Shown here: piece by piece, positions 47,546 to 57,475 of the stretch | Numbering within the stretch: position 1 is the first letter of the stretch | Layout of the letters: the number at the start of each line of letters is the position of its first letter | Assembly (NCBI GenBank): GCA_037903475.1 | Contig: JBAJFG010000024.1 | Location: forward strand, 992,001-1,056,000 | Source of the DNA: Ancylostoma caninum | Taxonomy: Eukaryota > Nematoda > Chromadorea > Rhabditida > Ancylostomatidae | Reading direction: 5' to 3' | Length of the DNA: 64,000 nucleotides | Notes under the pieces: generated by a model | What the model was told of the DNA's origin: nothing | The model's database searches: none | The model's input: the letters and a program-made list of their open reading frames with translations, nothing else | Made by a program: the position numbers and the translations under genes

Positions 47546-47930
47546 AAATGAATGAATGAATGAATGAATGGGATGAATGAATGAATGAGTGAATGAATGA
47601 ATGAATGAGTGAACGAATGAATGAATGAATGAATGAATGAATGAATGAATGAATGAATGAATGAGCGAATGAACGAATGAACGAGTGAATGAATGAATGA
47701 ATGAATGAATGAATGAATGAATGAATGAATGAATGAATGAATGAATGAATGAATGAACGAATGAACGAATGAATGAATGAAAGAATGAATGAATGAATGA
47801 ATGAATGAATGAATGAACGAACGAATGAATGAATGAAAGAATGAATGAATGAATGAATGAATGAATGAATGAATGAATGAATGAATGAATGAATGAATGA
47901 ATGAATGAATGAATGAATGAATGAATGAAG
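47546..47930. repeat. (TGAA)n microsatellite
   Basis: About 385 bp of nearly pure TGAATGAA with rare AACGAATG or GAGTGAATG interruptions, just upstream of the SLC13 start on its template side. On the minus strand it reads (TTCA)n and runs directly into TTTCAG, the likely trans-splice acceptor. Long His-Ser-Phe-Ile frames across it are an artefact. Confidence 0.95.
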
Positions 47931-47982
47931 ACTTTCGTTAGCAATGTCATTAGCATGAGAACTCGGCTTTGACATCAAGATA

Positions 47983-49340
47983 GTTCATTAAACATATATA
48001 TAGCGTACTGTATGTTACTATTAGAGATTCAGACTTACGGACACGCCCTGAATTTCAATTACAATTTTTTGATTTATGGTTAAGCACATATCGGTTGTAG
48101 CACAAATTCGCAATGCGTTTGCAAGTGGTTTGTGTCCGAAAAATGCGTAAAAAAACACTTCGCAAGGACAAATGTTCCTGTATGTCCCCTTTTAGTACCC
48201 ATAGATCAAAGATCATAGATCAAAATTTCAGTTAACAATGAGCACTGAATGTCAAAGTGTGTTTACCTTCTCGGTTTCACACGAATAATAACGCATGGAT
48301 TGTTGTAACTGTAATAGGTAAACAAATAGCACCGCGACTTTTGACAAAACAGAATCACCATGATGGGAAAGAAGTAAAGGGCAATCTGGAAGCAGTCTGG
48401 AAGCAGCGGAAATTTTTATTACACAAAAAATCTGCGTAAAGAATGAGCATGGACAATGCGATTCTGTGAAAATCGCTGTACCACAAGGGGCTCAGTGAGC
48501 CATTTAACAGTTATGAATCAGTAACAAAAAATGAAATGACGTGGAAACATGTCATTTTTGATGCATGTCACTTTAACGAACAGGACAACAACAACGGTTT
48601 TTTTTTTTTTCATAAGAAAGACAATGCGAGAAACAACAATGTGATTTTCGTTGCCATTTCACGATGTACAGCTCAAGCAATCTCTGTTGTTCCCGATTAA
48701 ATTACATTATTGTTGTATTTATAATAGGGAATATATAATAGCGGAAAAGAAAGCCTTGTTATGCAAAGAACCACTCAGGACAAATAGGTTTCATTAATGT
48801 CTGCAAGCCAGGCCTCTTCCAATTTCATTCTTAAGAAAATGTCATCATGATGAACTTTTTCCGGAGGGAAAAAAGGCAGGATGCGCAAAGGCTAAAGTGT
48901 TTTTCACGAAAGTATAGGTAAAAACAGACTGTCAGTCGGAGTGGGGATAGAAAATTCCAGTGAACGCAGATACACACAAAACAATCGATACTTTTCTTTC
49001 GTTTATTTTCTTACGCTACTAGTTTTTCACATTAGTTACTTTGAGTAACTCGAGGCGAGAACTGGTCCCTGTTTAGTGTTCGGTCGTGAACCCTATTTTC
49101 TGTTCAACTCATGTCTTTTCTTGAATGAGCAACTTTCAAATGAACTTGATTTGGTGCGGGAGAAGTGCTGCGATTCACGCTCTAGCAAGGGATGGGGACC
49201 AGTGCTCGCAGTTCCTTTCTTGTTCTTTTTCATTCTATACCTGGAAGTGACTACAAAAATCAAAACAGCATGGCACTACTTTTAGTTATGGCACAAAAAG
49301 TTTTAATAAATGAGCTATGCATATAATTACATAATCCGGC
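47983..49340. other. No recognised gene
   Basis: Intergenic, A/T-rich, with a T-run near 48599-48610. Near 49045-49205 it carries text related to the GGGGACCAGT repeat of the SLC1 intron. The frame at 49076-49285 has no domain I recognise. Confidence 0.4.
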
Positions 49341-49402
49341 AGCATAGGGAGTGCGTCTGTGACTTTGTCTGCAATTACGGGTGCGGCGCGGTCATGGTCG
49401 GC
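49341..49402 (+). repeat. Single-arm copy of the 34074-34172 MITE
   Basis: GAGTGCGTCTGTGACTTTGT followed by CTGCAATTACGGG matches one arm of the foldback MITE in the LBP/BPI intron. The second arm is not visible. Confidence 0.5.
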
Positions 49403-50167
49403 TGATCAACTGCTCCGATCTATTTTTTACACTGCCCTAAATCCTTCCATTTTGATGTTTTCCAACAATCGCTTAGTAAAATCAGCTACCAGACGCATCC
49501 TACAGCGTCCTTCCATCAGTCGAACCAGCTGATCAGCCAGCGGACACCGCGCAGCACGTGTCCTTATTACATCTCGAGAAAATATACGAACTGGAAACAG
49601 TGTAAAATCATTGGAGCCCCGGAACCCCTTTATGCGGATATTACCAGTAATTCATAGCGAACGGTGACAATGTAGAGGAATTAGTGGCCATAAATATAAG
49701 TTTTTTTCTGGCAAAAACTTCAATTATCCTGGATTAGACGGATGGGAGATAGGCGTTGTTTATACTTCGCACGGCGTGACTGTCCCAAAAGTTCAAAAAC
49801 GGTTGGTCCTGTGCGGAATCATGGTGGTAAATTTGTGAATTTTTTTGTCGGTGTCACCTTCTCCAGATGTGATTATATCCACTACAGTCCGGTCCGGCAG
49901 AATGGGCGCCGGCTGCCGCCACCCTCCGGCGCCCCGGTATTAATGAGCTATAAATCATTCGAGCTTGGGAGAAAGCGAAGAAAAATACAACTTTAGTCCA
50001 TGGTAGACAGGGTAGATAAGCCTAACCCTATGCTTAAGAATGGGTTTAAGGCTTAGGCTTCACAGGAGTGGCCCCACCCAACTCCCTTTTCACCTAAATT
50101 TCTAAGATAAACTACGACAAGTGTAAGTGCAAGTAATAGTGGACACCATTTTTGCGTCGCATCGCGT

Positions 50168-50239
50168 GCGCTCATAGCTCAGTGGGTTAAGCCAATGATC
50201 GACGTTGTGGTAGTCAGGGGATCGAATCCTGCCCAGCGC
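50168..50239 (+). other. tRNA-like unit 1 of copy C
   Basis: A box TAGCTCAGTGG and B box GGATCGAATCC; the acceptor ends GCGCT/AGCGC can pair over five bases. The D stem has one mismatch here (GTTAAGC). The anticodon loop lacks T33. Probably a Pol III promoter relic or tRNA-derived module. Confidence 0.6.
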
Positions 50240-50314
50240 CCTCGTTTTGCAAATACACATAGTATGCTGCCTACGACTGCTGCAGTTATCTAACAAACTC
50301 CAACATAAAAAGTA

Positions 50315-50380
50315 GCCTGGATGGCTCAGTGGTTTGAGTGGCAGATTGCAATCTGTCCCTATCGCTGGTTCCACTCCGTT
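50315..50380 (+). other. tRNA-like unit 2 of copy C (Cys-GCA-like)
   Basis: A box TGGCTCAGTGG, palindromic anticodon arm CAGATTGCAATCTG (GCA anticodon, short loop) and B box GGTTCCACTCC. Same spacing from unit 1 as in copies A and B. Confidence 0.55.
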
Positions 50381-50649
50381 GGAGATCCAGAGTTAAGTAT
50401 CGCAGTGTTTGGGGTTCACTGCTTGGAACGTCCCCCGTGATCTCCTTCGGGTAGTCCAGGAAGGCATCCGGCAACTTTTTGCATGAATTTCGAAGATAAA
50501 CTACGATAAGTGTAGGTGTAAGTAATAGTAATAGTGTAAGTAATAGTGAAAAACCACTTCTTTAAAGTTGAGGGAAACCGGGAGAGAGTAACTCTGCCGT
50601 AAAGGACTGCTCCGCGAAAGATAAATGACAGCGGTAGAACTACTTCGCA

Positions 50650-50943
50650 ATGGATATGGAACAATTTATACGGTCTTCAATTATTTCTGAGGATCCCGAA
50701 TTGGATGAGCTTTATTATTCAGATGGGATAACTGAAGTATGTGTCCATCTATGGAAGAATAACGGCCATTTTTGTATTCGCGATGTAGTGTGCTATAGCA
50801 GAAAATGGAAGAGTTGGCTTCGCTTATTGTGTATTCAGAAATCTTTCCCCATGAAAATCACAAAAATGAAAAAACGTGAAAGTTTTGAAAATGGTCCCCT
50901 GCTTTATAGCCTTAACATATCCACTGCACTCTGTCTACTATGA
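50650..50943 (+). CDS. Small ORF of the tRNA-bearing element
   Basis: 97 codons starting MDMEQFIRSSIISEDPEL, with an acidic N-terminal third and a Lys/Trp-rich basic middle. I recognise no domain, and it is far too small for a transposase. A diverged and broken version lies in copy A (15897-16190, minus), so the frame was once intact in at least two copies. The last codons run into the right inverted repeat. It may be a captured host exon, a remnant of a larger protein, or non-coding. Confidence 0.3.
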   Translation: MDMEQFIRSSIISEDPELDELYYSDGITEVCVHLWKNNGHFCIRDVVCYSRKWKSWLRLLCIQKSFPMKITKMKKRESFENGPLLYSLNISTALCLL

Positions 50944-51073
50944 ACTAAAATTGTATTTTTCTTTGCTTTCTCCCAAGCTCGAGTGATTTATTGTCATTAA
51001 TACCGGGGCGCCGGAGGGTGGCGGCCGCCGGCGCCCGCCGGCGCTCATTTGCAGTGGCTGCAGGACCCGACTG

Positions 51074-51624
51074 TACATTGAATTATGTACATACATGGCG
51101 TATGGCACGTGTCTACTACATCAATAATATACTTGGTTAATAGATTTAAGGAAAAATATACAGCTAAGCAGACAATAAACCTGCAGAACCTGCTGTTTAC
51201 AATAAAAAAAAATCAAAAGAAAAAACGAAACTTCTGAGTGAACCAGTGACAAATACGGCTCAGAACTTCCAGAAGTTCTGCCCAATAAGGCTTTCACATG
51301 AGAATATGCAGTTTTATATGAAATGATATGAAAAATATTCATATGAAAAACGTTTTATTGGTGGGATTTATTTTATTCGCGATACATGATGAAGTTTAAA
51401 TGAAGAGGAAAACCGCAGGATCATCTGAGATGGAATGTCCCTAGGGGACTGGCCTATTTTTCTCAATTTAACCAAAAATCTTGAACAACAATAATCTCGA
51501 GGCGTGTCCGTTGTTTCCTTTTTCTATTTTTTTAAACTTTTTACTTTCTCAATTTCTGGAAAATGGAATTGGAACGGACAGATGGTGAGCACGCAGGTGA
51601 AAACGAATTAACGTCAAAACAGTG
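51074..51624. other. No recognised gene
   Basis: A/T-rich sequence with short open frames only. The plus frame at 51563-51793 spans the hairpin at 51625-51714 and is unlikely to be a real protein. Confidence 0.4.
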
Positions 51625-51714
51625 TCAGGACGCTTTCGGAGGAGATTTTTCTGCTGTACTCGCTCATGCCAATGAGCGAGTACAGCAGAAAAATTTCCTC
51701 CGAAAGCGTCCTGA
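51625..51714. repeat. Hairpin with 43-nt arms, loop 4 nt
   Basis: The arms 51625-51667 and 51672-51714 are reverse complements at 42 of 43 positions, separated by GCCA. The arm core is CTGCTGTACTCGCTCAT. Such near-identity implies a recent origin or selection on the fold. The arm length equals that of the hairpin at 29338-29426, although the sequences are unrelated. Confidence 0.9.
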
Positions 51715-52949
51715 TATTCTCTTGATGAAATATTTCCAGTACAAAGCAGAAGTCCGTGTTCAACCTGAAATAAATATTATTCTGATACCATAGGACCTCA
51801 TTTGACCTATTCCCTTGTTTTAGCTGTGTTAGGAAGCCTTGAGTTTTTTTTTGTTACTTCAATTCTTGGTGAGAAAATGAAATCTATTCATAAGTTTGCC
51901 CAAGTATCTAATTTCAGTCATATTTAAATAAGCTTTCTTAGAGAAGTTTTTTATTTAAAGAAGCTTGTTTCTGTAATGTGCACTTAATTCCAATTCATGT
52001 GAAAATTTACGTGAACAAAAATATCGACTTTCCAAAATAGGATAAATATAATACGTTCATGATAAGAGAGGCACAATATTTATCCCGTTCCACGAAAGAA
52101 GAGAGTTGCAGAGACGCCAGAGAGCAAAAGAACGCGGAAAAGTATGTAGCAGTTGGAGGGAGTGTAAAGAAAACCGGAGAATATGTACAAATGCTCAAAT
52201 TTCAGTAAAACAGAATATATGTAGCTATCGATCGGCCACATTCTATCGCATGGTGCTTTTGTCACACTTATTTTGCTAGTTACTTGCTTACTTAGTACTC
52301 ATTTATTCAGCCAAAAGTGAGTCTTTCTGCAATTCCAATGAAAAGCAATAGCGTATTTGATGAGGGGGCATGGCATGGACCTGTAAATTAATAGCAAGTG
52401 CCAATATTAATTATATTGGGATTTTTCCACAGATGTAATTTAAACTTTCATTTTGTGCCAACTCTACTAAGCCTTAAGACAGAGCATGAATCAAAGTCAC
52501 ATGACATTGTTGAATTAAATTTTGTTTGTTTGGTAAAATTATCTGTTTCAATTCTTCCACAAAAGTATTATAGAGTGAGCAACCTCGTTAGCCAAGTTTC
52601 TGTGATGAACAAGGCACAAGCTGCAGAAGCAATAATGGAGAAGGGTTGTTCACAAATTGGGATAAGTTTCACCCAGAACAGAGAAAAAAACCAGATAAAG
52701 GTTTGTAGCCTTTACATCGGTCACATAAAAATTTTTAGGGAAATTTCCAAGCCATCTTATGGAAGACAGACGTGAGATGTTGTAAAATCGCATACAAGAA
52801 AGGACTTTATCTCTATTCAGACATTGTCATAGGCATTATCATAAACTGAGAAGTAGCCGAGGCTGAATCGATATATCGATTGGAGCAGATCGTGTGACCG
52901 CACTTCTCGGTTGTGATATGACATCTCGCGGTATCTTATATCTAGTTCA
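51715..52949. other. No recognised gene
   Basis: The block at about 52515-52640 resembles parts of 55255-55340 and 55500-55535 (shared AACCTCGTTAGCCAAGTTTC-type text), which points to a dispersed repeat rather than to an exon. Confidence 0.35.
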
Positions 52950-53450
52950 ATGATATCACCTATAATATAGCAGTTAACACTATAAAATAGTGTAAATACT
53001 GAAATATAATAATATAATTACAATTATTATTAATATGATTACAATTATTATATACCTGTAGTGTAGTAATATCTTGCTAATAGGATAACTTTGCTAATGC
53101 AATTTTGCTAATAATATAAAAGAACTAATACATATACTAGTACTCAGTAAATTACTAAGTAATAAATTAGATGTGGATCAGATTATATAATAGTGGCACA
53201 GTAGTATAAACGTAGTAATAATATATAGTGTTTATATAGTATTCATATGGTATTTGTGTAATATGGTTTATTCTTGCTACCCTTTAGGATTTCTACATAT
53301 ATATGAGTAGAATGTTCTATATAGCACAAAACACACTACATACAATAATGAGAAAACAATGAAAAAATAACAATATGGTAAACTATGATAGTATTGTAGT
53401 ACAGATAGTATAGATGTACAGTATTGATGTAGTATTCATGTGATATGGTT
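52950..53450. repeat. Second A/T-rich minisatellite
   Basis: It shares vocabulary with 45880-46720: TAGTATAA, TAATAATATA and AGTAGTATAAACG blocks, with diffuse periodicity. No gene is around it. Confidence 0.6.
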
Positions 53451-55034
53451 CACTGTTGGAATTGCCATTGACTTCAAAATGGGATAAAATTTACTATTAA
53501 ATCCATTAATTTAGAAAATAAAATTTACTATAGTGATGAAGAGACGATAATTAAGTAAGTAGGTGATAACAAGATAAACTGTGAAATATTCACTGTGAAG
53601 TCATATGTATGTGTAGCAGCAGTAGGTACCGAAATATTCTGAGATCTGACTCAGTTTTTTTTTCGAGTTGTCTTGAACTGGTAAGCAATAGTAGCCATAT
53701 TCTGGCGCGAGTTAGCCCTGGGTAATGAGTGACCAAGGGGTGAAGCAGCGGGGTCATACATGGACCACTACCTTTGACTGACCAAATCATTTATTTGTTT
53801 ACAAAATTGACGAAATCAAGCGTTCCATGGCCGACCCAGCGAAATTCCGTATACCGCTATCGCTCTCTCCCGATATTCCAACATGTGGCTTGAAGTTTAA
53901 GGTATTAAAACCTAGGTAAAGATTTAATATCCTAGAAGCCAAAGTCAAAAAACGCCAAATGAAACAAAAACATGTACATGTTTAGAGAGAGTCATCGACA
54001 GCGAATGTACGTACATATATCATCACATGGTGGAGCGATGAAAAAACCAGATTCTTCCCCCCGTTATCCAATCCGCTTATGTGCTGGTGTTGTGCGTGGA
54101 GACAAAATCAACATGTGCTTTGCACAAAAGAATCGCTTAGTTCCTGGTGTTCTTTACCATAGGGAGCTTTAGGCAATTAGGAACTTAGAGCCTTTAAAGA
54201 GCATCATTTTGGTGCAGTAACAACAAATGTTCTGCCAGGGAAGTGTGGCAATAACTCTACATTTGTCCTGCTTTCGAGCGGATTAACTGTCCAGCCAGCT
54301 CCATTTTGCACCAATTATCGAAGTACATGAAATAACTCTCACCCACTTCCAATATTGGAAATCGACTATTTGAGCGTAAAACAGCTATTTGCTGGGCCCA
54401 CTTCCGTTGAAGGGCAGAAGGGGGAGAAGTTAAGCGTTCTTCGACAGTGTTTCCTACCCCGTGAGTGCCTTTGAAGTGGTCGTTCTTCAAAACACCTTTT
54501 TTGTGTCCAAATGACATAAAGGAATTCTGATGTTTGAATGACGTGATATAACTGTAAAGGTCGAGAGTTTGGCGAGCTTGACTTGTCGTCTAACAAACGG
54601 GTTTACCCAGGAACTAATCAAACCAATTTCGTTAATTGCATTGCCATGCGTGAATCCCTGTCCGGAAAAAAAAGTGTAGTGCGAAACAAAATTCTCATCA
54701 ATTGCGCAGAAATTTCAATACCATCCAGAATCGTTCCATGATATATTAATAGTATAGCAAATCTATATATGAAATATAGAACATAGAACTTACGCTTACG
54801 ACACTTTTTTCAAATATCTGGACGACGCGCGTGGGCGCCAAATTCTGGAAACCCTGCAATTCCGCCTCGATTCCGGAGCCAATGTGGGTTTGCAGAGTTT
54901 CCGCATCATGTGCTCCCTTGCTCGCCGCACATGGAACGCAGTTTCTATTCTGTTAGAGAGCGCATAAGGAACTTACGCGAAATGTACGAATTTCTCAACA
55001 TAGGTGCATCTCCTGGAGTAAATTATACGAAAAA
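53451..55034. other. No recognised gene
   Basis: No exon chain or domain was found. The frames at 54257-54517 and 54366-54596 overlap on the same strand and have no recognisable motif. Confidence 0.35.
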
Positions 55035-55150
55035 TTACTTGGCTCCGCCCACATTCTCCTTAAGAATTGAGGCTCGAAATTGCGGGTTTTCAGCAGTTTT
55101 GTATGCAATCACGTATGTCGTTGTGATCACCAGAGCCTGGAGATTCTACT
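55035..55150. mobile_element. Single arm of the SLC13-intron MITE family
   Basis: AATTACTTGGCTCCGCCCAC through GTGATCACCAGAGCCTGGAG matches the right arms of the MITEs at 43128-44058 and 44855-45240. A second arm was not found. Confidence 0.55.
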
Positions 55151-56004
55151 CTCATGGATATCTAAGAAAACGAATGTGAGGTGGAACGGCGCCTTAAAAT
55201 AATTTAGTCGTTTGATTTTCACTTACAGCTCTGCCTTCAATTTCAGTGTCTTGTTTTGTTAAAATAAAAATTTCTGTTTCAACTATTCCACTTAAAAGAA
55301 GGTAGAGAAGATGGCTTTGCTAACCAGGTTTCTGTTATGTACGGGCATTGAGTTCTACGATGATTTTGAGGAACTGCATCAGTTTCCGGCCCATTGTGGC
55401 CATACGGATGCCATAGAACTTTTTATCCGTAACATTATTGATTTTGATGGCTCGAGTAATATTTCCTGTTCCATCCGTTCTATAGAAAAACCATAAAATA
55501 CTTGTATGCTCGTTAACCACGTTTCAGTGATGGGGGTTTGTTTCATTTTCATTGGAATTCAAGAGAGCACCCGTTTCCGGTGCTTTCCATTCAGGTGCAT
55601 GATAAGCGGGTTGGAAATGGGTAGCACGGCCGAATTTCAGTTTTCAGGGGCTTTTCAACTGAGAGATGTGAACGCCCGTAGTAATTAAGAGATTGAATTC
55701 AGAGCGAGTCTCAAAAACTGAATATTTGGAAAAAGTAACAAAAAAAGGACTCAGAAGTGGTTCAGCACACAATTTTTGTGACTTATATTCATATACATAG
55801 TTGAATAGAAAAGCATCCCTTTCATCTACTCAACTTTACTTCACAACTTTTCTAATTGATTTATTTTCATAATCATTTTTTAAAAGCCTCCATTTGCCAC
55901 TCACTGAACTGTTGAGGATGTTTACCCTATCAGGCTGGAAAGCTTGAAAACTCAAGTTTAGACACACTATGATCCAGCCTCTAGCGAGCAACACACCCAT
56001 GTCT
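55151..56004. other. No recognised gene; dispersed-repeat fragments
   Basis: It carries two partial copies of the repeat described for 52515-52640 (near 55255-55340 and 55500-55535). The frames at 55335-55520 (minus) and 55506-55688 (plus) have no domain I can name. Confidence 0.35.
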
Positions 56005-56285
56005 CATTGGCGGACGCAGAAAGTGGGAGGGAGGGGGGTGTGGGAAAAAGTGGGGTCTCCGCCGCTTTGGGGACCCAGATGGAAAATAAAATTAATAAAA
56101 ATATTAATTATAATAACAAATAATAAATGAGAATCATATTAAAAGTAATAATAAAAATAAACAATTAAAAATAAACCAATACAAGATTTTTACAGTTTGT
56201 ATTGTAAAGTGGTTTCAAAAACTCGGGGACCCATTCTCGGGGGGGGGCCACCCCCTGACCCTCCTCCCCTGCGTCCGCCACTGCC
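56005..56285. mobile_element. MITE with TTGGCGGACGCAG-type ends
   Basis: The left end CATTGGCGGACGCAGAAAG and the right end (minus-strand reading TTGGCAGTGGCGGACGCAGG) are inverted, followed by purine-rich G-runs on each side. The middle is A/T-rich (TAATAATAAA). It resembles the common CAGTGGCGGA-type DNA transposon ends. A possible solo end is at 58604-58621. Confidence 0.5.
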
Positions 56286-57370
56286 AAGTCTTGTTCCCAT
56301 TTATCCATCTGGATTAAATACACCGTAAAGGGCAGTTTTAGATTCGTGCGTTTGTCGCGCATCAGACGTATGCATCTATCTGTTCGTTGAAGATTTTCCA
56401 AGAAGAAAGGTCGGTGCGGAATGCACATCCTGAACGGAAATACTGCACGGCAGCAAATAGATAGCACCAACCTCGCAATCGCGGGCGTCTGAGCTGCGTC
56501 AGAGCTGCGTCTGGGTGCATCTTTCGTCATGTAGACGCACGCGCGTCGAACGCAAGCATTTATTACAAATTGCACTCAAGCGCGTTTTGCCTTCTGAAAT
56601 TTCAAACATGGCTAACAAAACTGCCCATTCTACTGCTCTTGTAAAGGAGAGTTGAAACGGAGAATTTTATTGAAATCAACAAAACTCATGATTTTAATGA
56701 ATAAAAAAGATTTCAAAAAACCCGTAGTGTTGAAGCGATCACAAAGTAGCAAAGGAATGTTGTCTCAATTAGAATTACTCGTTGATCAATTAAAATAATG
56801 CTGCACAAGATAATGCTTTTGAGAGCGCTACTCCATCAATGTAACTTTCACAACTTCCAAAATTCTAAAATTCTGAAAAAAAGGAGGCTTCCACCATTCT
56901 TGGAGGATTTCGTGTCAATACTAATTTGAATTTACCAAATGCGGTAGAATGTCTAAAAAAAGACAAAACTTTGTGAGATCTTCGTCCAAAAAAAAAGAAA
57001 AACCAAGTGCAAAATATCCGCTGTTTTTTTTTTTTTTGAAGAAATCAACTGTAAAGCAAAATGACTAGTAACGGAGATTTCAAAAGTAATGTTGAAATAA
57101 GAAACAAAATTCACCCCATGCGAAATCCTTACCTATATCGTGGAATAATTTCTATAATGTTCGATCATTTTCATTTTGAGAATGCTCTTGAGCTTTCTAC
57201 AGGCAAAATCCCTAATTGATTAATTTTCCAGCCGAGGTAGAAGAAACCCTTTCACTACTCTTACCTACAACGTTGGTACAATGTAGAACAGTACTTATTT
57301 AGATAGCATCAAACTTTAGTAGTAATTTTATTGGTTCGTTTAATCTCGCCTAGAAAAATACTTACTACAA
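56286..57370. other. No recognised gene
   Basis: Intergenic DNA downstream of the receptor-like gene, A/T-rich with T-runs near 57025. No supported exon. Confidence 0.4.
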
Positions 57371-57376
57371 TTTATT
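57371..57376 (-). terminator. Poly(A) signal of the receptor-like gene
   Basis: TTTATT on the plus strand reads AATAAA on the minus strand, 100 bases beyond the TAG at 57476-57478. Confidence 0.6.
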
Positions 57377-57475
57377 AAAAAATATATGAAGTGACCATTT
57401 ACAATGTTAAAAAGAGTGATAAAAGATAGAAAATGTCTCTTGTGCTGCTCTTCCAGGTGTCCACAGCGTCATTAA

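Larger units (their letters stand above)
49885..51073 (+). mobile_element. tRNA-bearing TIR element, copy C (full length)
   Basis: The 1189-bp element is bounded by TA (49883-49884, 51074-51075). Order: left arm of about 125 bp, tRNA-like unit 1 (50168-50239), unit 2 (50315-50380), a 97-codon ORF (50650-50943), right arm of about 145 bp ending ACCCGACTG. The left arm has a short deletion in the GC-rich part relative to copy A. It is the best-preserved copy, because its ORF is intact. Confidence 0.88.

Noticed and set aside
47420..47978. Long frames of repeated His-Ser-Phe-Ile
   Set aside because: They are translations of the TGAA microsatellite. Only the last 35 codons of one frame (from 47536 down) are real, as SLC13 exon 1.
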